Assembly: GCA_024653845.1 (NCBI GenBank)
Contig: JANLHA010000312.1
Location: forward strand, 1 to 9,837
DNA from: Candidatus Omnitrophota bacterium
GTDB lineage: Bacteria; Omnitrophota; Gorgyraeia; Zapsychrales; JANLHA01
DNA: 9,837 bases
Direction: 5' to 3'
This document shows, one piece after another, positions 1 to 5,461 of this stretch. Below the pieces are notes generated by a model that saw only the letters and a list, made by a program, of their open reading frames with translations, was not told where the DNA came from and ran no database searches. Position 1 is the stretch's first letter; each line of letters opens with the position of its first letter. A program made the translations under genes and the position numbers.

Positions 1-135
1 GGGTCGGATTCGATCTTGGTGGCTCCGACGACGATTGGGCGAAAAGCCAAAACGGGCGCGGGTTCTGTGGTGGTTAAGAGAGGGGTTCCTCCTGGGAAAG
101 TCGCAGTTGGAATTCCAGCGAGAGTGATCAAATAA
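1..135 (+). CDS. glmU: C-terminal end of bifunctional GlmU (UDP-GlcNAc synthesis), partial
   Basis: The reading frame is open from base 1 and ends at TAA 133-135, giving 44 residues of a protein whose start lies left of the window. The piece shows left-handed beta-helix hexapeptide character: APTTIG, then AKTGAGSVV, then GVPPGKVAVGIPARVIK, the usual way such acetyltransferases end. GlmU is the family member that normally sits just upstream of prs, and APTTIG...GAGSVV matches its C-terminal acetyltransferase domain, which acetylates glucosamine-1-phosphate before uridylylation to UDP-GlcNAc in the cytoplasm. The product feeds peptidoglycan and, through LpxA/LpxC/LpxD, lipid A, so it connects with the genes at the right end. 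The stop is 13 bases before prs, so cotranscription is likely. With only 44 residues visible, another hexapeptide acyltransferase cannot be excluded. Confidence 0.72.
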   Translation, partial: GSDSILVAPTTIGRKAKTGAGSVVVKRGVPPGKVAVGIPARVIK

Positions 136-148
136 CTAAGGAAAATAT

Positions 149-1108
149 ATGGGCGAAATGGCGATTTTGTCAGGCAATGCGAATCTTGTTTTGGCCAACA
201 AGATTTGCGAAAGTTTGCATGTCCCTTTGGCGAAAGCTTTTGTGGGACGTTTTAGCGAAGGAGAGATTCAAGTTCAGATCCAAGAAAATATTCGTGGCCG
301 CGATGTTTTCATTGTGCAGCCGACATGCACGCCGGTGAATGAGAATTTGATGGAGCTTTTGATTTTGATTGACGCCGCACGGCGGGCTTCTGCGGAACGG
401 ATCACGGCGGTGCTTCCTTATTATGGGTATGCCCGGCAAGATCGTAAAGATCAGCCTCGAGTTCCAATTACAGCCAAACTGGTTGCGAATTTGATTTGCG
501 CAGCGGGAGCCAACCGGGTTTTGACCATGGACCTCCATGCCAGTCAAATCCAGGGGTTTTTCGATATTCCAGTTGATCACCTTTATGGGATCGCGACGCT
601 ATGTGATTACTTCTTTCAAAAGAAATGGGATCCAAGAAGCGCAGTTGTGGTTTCTCCTGATGTGGGAAGCGTTAAGATGGCTCGAGCCTATTCTAAAAAA
701 CTGGCAGCGCCTTTTGCGGTCATTGATAAACGACGTTTGAGTCCCAATAAAACGGAAGTCATGCACATTTTGGGTCCGGTCAAGGGAAAGACTGCTATTC
801 TCGTCGATGATATCGTGGCAACGGCTGGCTCTTTAGTGGAAGCCGCCGAAGCTTTGCAGAAAAAAGGTGTGACACAGGTTTATGCTGCCATTAGTCACGG
901 AGTTCTTTCTGGAAGTGCTTTGGAGCGTATCCATAAATGTGATGTTTTGAAAGAGTTGGTGATCACCGACAGCATTCCTTTCACGCAACATCGAAAATAT
1001 CCGAAGATCAAGGTGATCTCGGTAGCGCCTTTATTGGCCGATGCGATCAATCGCATTCATAATAGTGAGTCTGTAAGTTGTCTGTTTGAAGAAGTCAGGA
1101 CAATTTAG
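149..1108 (+). CDS. prs: Ribose-phosphate pyrophosphokinase (PRPP synthetase)
   Basis: Prs transfers pyrophosphate from ATP to ribose-5-phosphate to make PRPP for purine, pyrimidine, His, Trp and NAD synthesis in the cytoplasm. The 319-residue length is standard. Visible landmarks: GRFSEGE (33-39), ENIRGRDVFIVQ (46-57), YYGYARQDRK (91-100), the family signature DLHASQIQGFF (128-138) with catalytic His130, the DKRR segment with Lys194 and Arg196, and the PRPP/ribose-phosphate loop VDDIVATAGS (219-228). In that loop position 224 is Ala (codon GCA, 818-820), where E. coli and B. subtilis enzymes have Asp. The other catalytic positions look intact, so I expect an active enzyme. Start: ATG 149 has AAGGA at 138-142 with six bases of spacing; Met4 (158) is a possible alternative but has no better ribosome site. 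It lies 13 bases after glmU and 46 bases before rplY. Confidence 0.97.
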   Translation: MGEMAILSGNANLVLANKICESLHVPLAKAFVGRFSEGEIQVQIQENIRGRDVFIVQPTCTPVNENLMELLILIDAARRASAERITAVLPYYGYARQDRKDQPRVPITAKLVANLICAAGANRVLTMDLHASQIQGFFDIPVDHLYGIATLCDYFFQKKWDPRSAVVVSPDVGSVKMARAYSKKLAAPFAVIDKRRLSPNKTEVMHILGPVKGKTAILVDDIVATAGSLVEAAEALQKKGVTQVYAAISHGVLSGSALERIHKCDVLKELVITDSIPFTQHRKYPKIKVISVAPLLADAINRIHNSESVSCLFEEVRTI

Positions 1109-1154
1109 GGTTTTTAAAAAAACTCAAATTTAAGAAAAGGGTGGTTAACGAAAA

Positions 1155-1874
1155 ATGGAAGAAATCAAATTGACAGTTCAAGTGCGGGAGGAAGTGGGAA
1201 CCCGTAAAATCAAAAGTATTCGTAGAGGCGACTTGGTCCCCGCGGTGATTTATGGGGGTAAACAAGAAACCACTCTCGTTAAGTTCGAGCGAAAAACATA
1301 TGAGCGTATCCGTCGAGGACATCATGGAGAAATGCTTGTTCATCTCGATGTCATGAAGGGCGACAAAAAGTTGAAAGACCTTTCTGTGATCGTTGAAGAA
1401 GAGCAACATGACCCCGTCACTGAGAAAGTCGTCCATGTGGATTTCAGATGGATTTCTTTGACTGAAAAAATTCAAGTCAAAGTTCCTGTTTCTGCGAAAG
1501 GCGATGCTATTGGCGTGAAGCAAGAGGGTGGAAACCTTGATCACCTTTTATGGGAGTTGGAAGTTGAATGTTTACCGACTCAAATCCCGGAAGAGATTTC
1601 TGTGGATGTCTCTGCATTGAAGATCGGCGATAGCGTCCATGTTAAAGACATTGTTTTGCCTTCAGGGGTTATTGCAAAGTCTGACGCTGATGTGATCGTT
1701 TTTAGCGTTTCCGCGCCGCAAGAGTTGGAAGCTGCAGCTACACCGGAAGCAGGGGAGAAGGTTGAGCCTGAAGTCATTGGCAAGAAGAAGGCTGTTGAAG
1801 AAGGGGAAGAGGGGGCTGCTCCAGCGGCTAAAGGAAAGTCTGAAGAATCTGGTGATAAGAAAGAAAAGAAGTAA
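1155..1874 (+). CDS. rplY: 50S ribosomal protein L25, long CTC/TL5 form
   Basis: L25 binds 5S rRNA on the large ribosomal subunit; the long form is also known as general stress protein CTC. Two domains are visible: the N-terminal 5S-binding L25 domain (about 1-97), with RRGDLVPAVIYGG (23-35) and the closing HVDF (94-97), then the TL5 beta domain (about 100-187), with KQEGGNLDHLLWELEVECLP (122-141) and GDSVHVKDIVLP (158-169). A low-complexity tail (about 188-239) of Glu, Ala and Lys ends in a Lys-rich stretch; such tails are common in CTC proteins but vary in length and are likely disordered. E. coli L25 has only the first domain, so 239 residues is the usual length for the two-domain form plus tail. 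A GGGTGG at 1139-1144 lies 10 bases before the ATG. The stop is 17 bases before the preferred pth start. Confidence 0.95.
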   Translation: MEEIKLTVQVREEVGTRKIKSIRRGDLVPAVIYGGKQETTLVKFERKTYERIRRGHHGEMLVHLDVMKGDKKLKDLSVIVEEEQHDPVTEKVVHVDFRWISLTEKIQVKVPVSAKGDAIGVKQEGGNLDHLLWELEVECLPTQIPEEISVDVSALKIGDSVHVKDIVLPSGVIAKSDADVIVFSVSAPQELEAAATPEAGEKVEPEVIGKKKAVEEGEEGAAPAAKGKSEESGDKKEKK

Positions 1875-1880
1875 ATTGAG

Positions 1881-1885
1881 TGAGG
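1881..1885 (+). promoter_or_regulatory. Ribosome binding site that favours GTG 1892 for pth
   Basis: TGAGG lies six bases before GTG 1892. The longer in-frame candidate, GTG 1880, overlaps this site and has only a weak purine stretch upstream, in the end of rplY. This supports the shorter Pth N-terminus. Confidence 0.55.
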
Positions 1886-1891
1886 CTAAGC

Positions 1892-2470
1892 GTGACTGAC
1901 GGGGCCGCAAATACCTTTGTCATCATTGGCCTGGGAAATCCTGGGAAGAAATACGAGACGACTCGACATAATCTAGGCTTTTTGGTGGTTGAGCGTTTTG
2001 CGCAGAAGCAAAAATGGTCTTTTCGAAAAAGCGATTGTTGTAAGGGGTTGGTTGCCTCGGGAACGTTTTTTGAAAAGACATGTTATCTTGTTTTGCCGGA
2101 AACATTCATGAATTTATCTGGCAGTGCCGTGAAAGCATTTGTTAAGCATCGCGACATTTCTTTGAAAAATGTGTTGGTTGTTTGTGATGACTTCAACTTG
2201 AATTTAGGGCAATTGCGTTTGCGACCCAAGGGAAGTGCCGGCGGACACAATGGCTTGACTTCAATCATTGAAGAGTTGGGCTCGGAAGATTTTGCTCGTT
2301 TGCGAGTAGGGATTGGTCCTGTCCGGGGCGAAGTTGTCGATTTCGTTTTAGAAGATTTTGATCGTGGAGAGCTTGCGGTCCTCGACGAGACGATTGAAAA
2401 ATCTGTAGAATGCTGTCAGGGATGGTTAACCGAGGATGTGGAACGCGTGATGGGTCGTTACAATGGATGA
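1892..2470 (+). CDS. pth: Peptidyl-tRNA hydrolase
   Basis: Pth cleaves the ester bond of peptidyl-tRNAs that fall off stalled ribosomes, recycling tRNA in the cytoplasm. From GTG 1892 it has 192 residues, normal for the family. Motifs in order (this numbering): IGLGNPGKKYETTRHNLGF (12-30) with substrate Asn16 and catalytic His26; PETFMNLSG (69-77) with Asn74; CDDFNL (98-103) with Asp99, the residue that orients the His; and GSAGGHNGL (114-122) with Asn120. All core catalytic residues are present. I prefer GTG 1892 because TGAGG sits six bases upstream; GTG 1880 would add four residues. The gene lies between rplY and rpsF, both translation genes, as in many bacteria. Confidence 0.96.
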   Translation: MTDGAANTFVIIGLGNPGKKYETTRHNLGFLVVERFAQKQKWSFRKSDCCKGLVASGTFFEKTCYLVLPETFMNLSGSAVKAFVKHRDISLKNVLVVCDDFNLNLGQLRLRPKGSAGGHNGLTSIIEELGSEDFARLRVGIGPVRGEVVDFVLEDFDRGELAVLDETIEKSVECCQGWLTEDVERVMGRYNG

Positions 2471-2494
2471 ATTGCGCGTTTGTTTAACGTGGTA

Positions 2495-2528
2495 GTCCGT
2501 AAGAAGTCGCGTTAGCGATGGAGCGGAT
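2495..2528 (+). promoter_or_regulatory. Candidate structured leader of the rpsF operon (possible S6:S18 site)
   Basis: In the 73-base gap before the rpsF start, the RNA can form a two-tier hairpin. The outer stem pairs GTCCG (2495-2499) with CGGAT (2524-2528), one G-U pair. The inner stem pairs GTCGC (2506-2510) with GCGAT (2515-2519) around a GTTA loop. It ends just before the rpsF ribosome site. In several bacterial phyla the S6:S18 dimer represses its own operon through a leader hairpin with a bulged CCG-type motif, so autoregulation is a reasonable idea here, but I did not match a published consensus and the stems are short. Confidence 0.3.
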
Positions 2529-2533
2529 CAAAT

Positions 2534-2542
2534 GGAGGAAGG
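2534..2542 (+). promoter_or_regulatory. Strong ribosome binding site deciding the rpsF start
   Basis: GGAGGAAGG lies immediately before ATG 2544; its GGAGG core is five bases from that ATG. An in-frame upstream ATG (2532) has this site inside its own coding sequence and none ahead of it, so 2544 is the likely start. Confidence 0.8.
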
Positions 2543-2543
2543 T

Positions 2544-2834
2544 ATGGATAAGTACGAATTGGTCGTCGTTGTTGATGCGGCGCTCTCTCCAGATAAAAGA
2601 GAGCATGTTATAAAAGATATTGGGGAGACGATTGTCAAATGTGGTGGAAAAGTGATCAACAGCAAAGTGTGGCTAGAAAAACATAAATTTTCATTCCCAA
2701 TGAAGAAACGCCTCGAAGGGGCTTATTATCTTATCAATTTCGAAGGCAAGCGTTCGGGGAATGTGGAATTGCGACATTTGTTGCGAGTGAACGAAGAAGT
2801 TCTTCGCTCGATGATTCTTCAGGCGCAAGCGTAA
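2544..2834 (+). CDS. rpsF: 30S ribosomal protein S6
   Basis: S6 binds 16S rRNA with its partner S18 (encoded two genes downstream) on the platform of the small subunit. The 96-residue product shows the compact ferredoxin-like fold pattern: MDKYELVVVVDAAL start, the WLEKHKFSFPMKKRLEGAYY middle (conserved basic strand and K-x-x-x-A-Y-Y), and FEGKRSGNVELRHLLRVNEE followed by VLRSMIL. It lacks the acidic C-terminal tail of E. coli S6; this short form is common. Start: ATG 2544 is preceded by GGAGGAAGG, while ATG 2532, which would add MEEG, carries that site within its own codons. It opens the rpsF-ssb-rpsR-rplI-dnaB run. Confidence 0.95.
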   Translation: MDKYELVVVVDAALSPDKREHVIKDIGETIVKCGGKVINSKVWLEKHKFSFPMKKRLEGAYYLINFEGKRSGNVELRHLLRVNEEVLRSMILQAQA

Positions 2835-2854
2835 TCACAACATTTAATTGTCGA

Positions 2855-2860
2855 GGGAGG
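2855..2860 (+). promoter_or_regulatory. ssb ribosome binding site with an abutting decoy ATG
   Basis: GGGAGG sits five bases before the ssb ATG at 2866. Another ATG (2861) touches the site but opens only five codons, in another frame, before TGA. With zero spacing it should not be used efficiently. Confidence 0.7.
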
Positions 2861-2865
2861 ATGAA

Positions 2866-3318
2866 ATGGCAAATTTGAATAAAGTCTTTTTGATTGGTAA
2901 TTTGACACGCGATCCAGAATTACGCTATACCCCAGCCGGTGTCGCTGTTGCGAATTTGGGACTCGCTGTCAATCGAAGATTTCGAGACAAAAGTGGTGAA
3001 CTCAAAGAAGACGTGTGTTTTTTGACTGTTACGGTTTGGGACAAGCAGGCTGAGGCTTGCTGTCAATATTTGCAAAAAGGGAGTCCCATTTTTGTGGAAG
3101 GTGTTTTGCAGTCTCGTTCTTGGGAAACCACTGACGGACAAAAACGCAGCACGATTGATGTGCGTGCGGAACGCGTGCAATTTTTAGGGAAATTCACTCC
3201 TGGAAAAGAAGGCGCGGAATTTCCAGATGAACAATCCAGCGGAAGCTCGAGTGCTTCTTCTGCAAACGCTATTGGGTCTGAAGCCATCAATCCTGAAGAT
3301 GTGGCTTGGGACGAATAA
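2866..3318 (+). CDS. ssb: Single-stranded DNA-binding protein
   Basis: SSB coats single-stranded DNA during replication, repair and recombination, as a tetramer of OB folds. The 150-residue product has the OB domain at 1-110: MANLNKVFLIGNLTRDPELR (1-20), then YTPAGVAVANLGLAVNR (21-37), WDKQAEACCQYLQKG (58-72) and the EGVLQSRSWETTDGQKR segment (78-94), with Trp58 and Trp86 in the positions of DNA-stacking aromatics. A Ser/Gly/Ala-rich linker follows (about 111-138). The C-terminus is INPEDVAWDE, acidic but without the usual DDIPF-type tip ending in Phe, which normally docks partner proteins. Start ATG 2866 has GGGAGG five bases upstream; an in-frame TTG at 2848 would place that site inside the gene. 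The position between the S6 and S18 genes is the classic arrangement. Confidence 0.96.
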   Translation: MANLNKVFLIGNLTRDPELRYTPAGVAVANLGLAVNRRFRDKSGELKEDVCFLTVTVWDKQAEACCQYLQKGSPIFVEGVLQSRSWETTDGQKRSTIDVRAERVQFLGKFTPGKEGAEFPDEQSSGSSSASSANAIGSEAINPEDVAWDE

Positions 3319-3319
3319 G

Positions 3320-3325
3320 AGGAGG
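3320..3325 (+). promoter_or_regulatory. rpsR ribosome binding site supporting a TTG start
   Basis: AGGAGG lies seven bases before TTG 3333, the rpsR start. An ATG at 3326 directly abuts the site but is out of frame and stops after eight codons, so the TTG start is favoured despite being a weaker codon. Confidence 0.7.
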
Positions 3326-3332
3326 ATGAAAG

Positions 3333-3632
3333 TTGAGCCGAGAATCTTTTGATAGAAATGACAGAAATGATCGAAGTGACAGAAAAGGCGGTCCACGTCA
3401 AATGAGGCCGAAAAAGAAGCTGATCAAATATAATCTCGCGAAGGGTGAAGAGACAAAAATTGATTATAAAAATTTCCCTCTTCTGCAGCGTTATATCACC
3501 GACCGGGGAAAGATTGTTTCTCGTCGGATCAGTGGAATCACCGCAAAACAACAACGCGATTTGGCAGCAGCGGTCAAGCAAGCCCGATATTTGGGATTGC
3601 TTTCTGTGGGATCAGCCAAAAGACGTTTTTAA
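3333..3632 (+). CDS. rpsR: 30S ribosomal protein S18
   Basis: S18 pairs with S6 on the 30S platform. The conserved core is clear: [20 protein letters not shown] (42-61), then [20 protein letters not shown] (63-82) and QARYLGLL (83-90), ending in a basic AKRRF. At 99 residues it is longer than many S18 proteins because of an N-terminal extension of about 25 residues rich in Asp, Arg and Asn (DRN-type repeat, 7-18). There is no Cys pair in the N-terminal segment, so this is the zinc-free form of S18. It begins with TTG, supported by AGGAGG seven bases upstream; no in-frame ATG is available until Met24, right at the edge of the basic core. It is 14 bases after ssb and 41 bases before rplI. Confidence 0.93.
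   Translation: MSRESFDRNDRNDRSDRKGGPRQMRPKKKLIKYNLAKGEETKIDYKNFPLLQRYITDRGKIVSRRISGITAKQQRDLAAAVKQARYLGLLSVGSAKRRF
3351..3386 (+). repeat. Four imperfect 9-base tandem units encoding Asp-Arg-Asn/Ser/Lys
   Basis: GATAGAAAT, GACAGAAAT, GATCGAAGT and GACAGAAAA follow head to tail in frame at the start of rpsR, giving [12 protein letters not shown]. The wobble differences suggest an old or selected repeat rather than a fresh duplication. Confidence 0.7.
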
Positions 3633-3673
3633 GAGAGAGCAGTTCTAAGATTCAAAAACATAAGGGGAACGTA

Positions 3674-4117
3674 ATGGAAGTGATCTTATCGCAAACCGTT
3701 GTCAAGCTTGGAAAACCTGGCGATATCGTTCGGGTCAAAGAAGGCTATGCTCGTAATTTTTTACTCCCACGAAAATTCGCTTATCCCGCCACGCCCTCCA
3801 ATATCAAACGGATGGAGCAACAGAAGGCAAAACTTCTTCAAGAGTATGAGCGTCAAAAACAAGAGGCCGAAGCCCTCGCACAAAAATTGGCAAAAGTTTC
3901 TTGCACGATCACCGTCGAGGTCAATGATTTGGATCGCCTTTATGGTTCTGTGTCGGAAGCGGATATTGCCAAGGCATTAGAGGCAGAAGGTTTCTCAATT
4001 GACAAGAAGGCTGTTCATCTTGAAAAACCCATCGAAGAGCTTGGAATCTTCGAGGTTGGGGTAGTCCTTCATCCTGAGGTCACCGCAAAAGTGCGAGTAT
4101 GGGTAGCGAAGAAATAA
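3674..4117 (+). CDS. rplI: 50S ribosomal protein L9
   Basis: L9 binds 23S rRNA near the base of the L1 stalk and projects outward through a long helix. The 147-residue length is typical. The N-terminal rRNA-binding domain (1-40) has VILSQTVVKLGKPGDIVRVK and the diagnostic GYARNFLLPRKFA (24-36). The connecting helix (about 41-74) is rich in Lys, Glu and Gln. The C-terminal domain (75-147) contains LDRLYGSVSEADIAKAL (86-102) and ELGIFEVGVVLHPEVTAKV (122-140). AAGGGG at 3662-3667 precedes ATG 3674 by six bases. Its last 19 bases overlap dnaB in another frame, suggesting translational coupling of the two. Confidence 0.97.
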   Translation: MEVILSQTVVKLGKPGDIVRVKEGYARNFLLPRKFAYPATPSNIKRMEQQKAKLLQEYERQKQEAEALAQKLAKVSCTITVEVNDLDRLYGSVSEADIAKALEAEGFSIDKKAVHLEKPIEELGIFEVGVVLHPEVTAKVRVWVAKK

Positions 4118-5430
4118 AAGTTCCGCCGCAAAATCTCGAAGCTGAGAAATCAGTTCTCGGGGCGATGCTGATTGATGAGGAAGCCATCGGCATCGCCCTG
4201 GAAATTCTCGACGAGTCCTGGTTCTATGAAGAATCTCATCGAAAAATCTACACTGCTGTTTTAGATCTTTACAATCAACGCAAAAAAGTTGACCTCATCA
4301 CCCTTTCTGACAAGCTTAAGGGAGAAAGTGCGCTCGATTTTGTTGGGGGTGTAACCTATCTTTCAGCCATGATCGACATGGTCCCGACGTCTGCCAACGT
4401 CGAACATTATTCGACGATTGTTAAAGAAAAAGGGATCTTAAGACAGCTGATCAAAAATGCCACCCAGATTGTCAATGAGTGCTATGAACCAAGAGGCAAT
4501 GTTGCGGAAGTCGTAGACAGCGCTGAGAAATTGATTTTTGAAATCGCAGATTTGAAGCATCGTCAGCAGTCTTATCACATCAAAGAGTTGGTCAAAAGTA
4601 GCATCGAGAAAATTGATAATCTTTACAAACGCAAAGAACATGTGACGGGTTTGGCCACAGGTTTCGCGGAACTGGACCGCATGACCTCAGGCTTACAACC
4701 AGCAGATTTGATTATTTTGGCAGGTCGTCCGTCGATGGGAAAAAGTGCTTTGGCTGCATCGATTATGGAACACGCCGGCATCGATCAAAAAAGACCGGTC
4801 GCTTTTTTTAGTCTCGAAATGTCCAAAGAACAACTTGTGCAACGATTGTTGTGTTCTCAGGCGCGTGTGGATGCCCACAAAGTCAGGTCTGGATTTCTTT
4901 CTCCGTCGGACTGGCCACTTTTGACCAAGGCCGCCGGAAAACTGTCCTCCTCAAATATTTTTATTGATGACACCCCAGCCATTTCGGCATTGGAGCTGCG
5001 TGCTAAAGCTCGACGATTGAAATCGCATCAAGATATCCAACTTTTAGTTGTGGATTATTTGCAGCTCATGCGTGGGCACACCAAGACGGATAGCCGTCAG
5101 CAGGAAATTTCTGAAATTTCGCGTTCCCTCAAAGCCTTGGCTAGAGAGCTCAGCATCCCCGTCATCGCCTTGAGCCAATTGTCGCGAGCTGTAGAAAGCC
5201 GACAAGATCACCGTCCGCAATTGTCAGATTTGCGAGAATCGGGGGCCATTGAACAAGACGCAGATTTGGTCATCCTTTTAATGAGAGAAGAATATTATAA
5301 TCCGACAGAAGACAATAAAGGAGTTGCGGAGGCAATCATTGCCAAGCAACGCAACGGTCCAGTCGGAACGGTTAAACTTTTGTTTGTCAAAGAATATATG
5401 CGCTTTGAAAATCTTGCACATGTCGATTGA
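4099..5430 (+). CDS. dnaB: Replicative DNA helicase DnaB
   Basis: DnaB is the hexameric ring helicase that unwinds DNA at the replication fork, moving 5' to 3' on the lagging strand. The 443 residues cover the N-terminal domain from PPQNLEAEKSVLGAMLID (9-26) to about 110, a linker, and the RecA-like domain from about 180. ATPase landmarks: Walker A GRPSMGKSA (209-217), catalytic Glu240 in FSLEMS, Walker B LLVVDYLQLM (315-324), sensor-type SQLSR (359-363), DLRESGAIEQDADLVILL (377-394) and the arginine finger in AKQRNGP (415-421). No intein interrupts it, although DnaB is a common intein host. ATG 4099 lies inside the end of rplI with no proper ribosome site nearby; no other in-frame start precedes the conserved PPQN, so reinitiation by ribosomes finishing rplI is likely. 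Confidence 0.97.
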   Translation: MGSEEIKVPPQNLEAEKSVLGAMLIDEEAIGIALEILDESWFYEESHRKIYTAVLDLYNQRKKVDLITLSDKLKGESALDFVGGVTYLSAMIDMVPTSANVEHYSTIVKEKGILRQLIKNATQIVNECYEPRGNVAEVVDSAEKLIFEIADLKHRQQSYHIKELVKSSIEKIDNLYKRKEHVTGLATGFAELDRMTSGLQPADLIILAGRPSMGKSALAASIMEHAGIDQKRPVAFFSLEMSKEQLVQRLLCSQARVDAHKVRSGFLSPSDWPLLTKAAGKLSSSNIFIDDTPAISALELRAKARRLKSHQDIQLLVVDYLQLMRGHTKTDSRQQEISEISRSLKALARELSIPVIALSQLSRAVESRQDHRPQLSDLRESGAIEQDADLVILLMREEYYNPTEDNKGVAEAIIAKQRNGPVGTVKLLFVKEYMRFENLAHVD

Positions 5431-5455
5431 CAGGCAAGATTTGCAACCCTATAAT
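5427..5455 (+). promoter_or_regulatory. Consensus sigma70-type promoter for bamA
   Basis: TTGACA (5427-5432) and TATAAT (5450-5455) are both perfect consensus hexamers, separated by exactly 17 bases. The -35 box overlaps the dnaB stop codon, and the whole promoter lies in the 31-base dnaB/bamA gap. Counting the last T of TATAAT as -7, the +1 position is 5462, the A of the bamA ATG. It would make the envelope genes bamA-skp-lpxD-lpxC independent of the upstream transcript. Confidence 0.75.
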
Positions 5456-5461
5456 CAGGTC

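Noticed and set aside
1109..1154. The AT-rich prs-rplY gap as a terminator or promoter.
   Set aside because: It has T and A runs but no stable GC-containing stem and no paired -35/-10 hexamers.
1739..1874. The low-complexity end of rplY as a possible frameshift or fused small protein.
   Set aside because: Glu/Ala/Lys-rich tails are normal in CTC-type L25 proteins, the frame is continuous and the stop precedes pth at ordinary spacing.
2491..2503. GGTAGTCCGTAA before rpsF resembles a stretch of 16S rRNA.
   Set aside because: The similarity is about ten bases long and no flanking rRNA sequence is present, so chance is the simplest reading.
2902..2931. TTGACA-N18-TATACC inside ssb as an internal promoter.
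   Set aside because: It falls in highly conserved SSB codons (LTRDPELRYTP), the spacing and -10 are suboptimal, and nothing downstream needs a separate promoter.
4723..4770. Possible intein insertion at the DnaB Walker A motif, a common intein site.
   Set aside because: The motif GRPSMGKSALA is uninterrupted and the protein has normal length.
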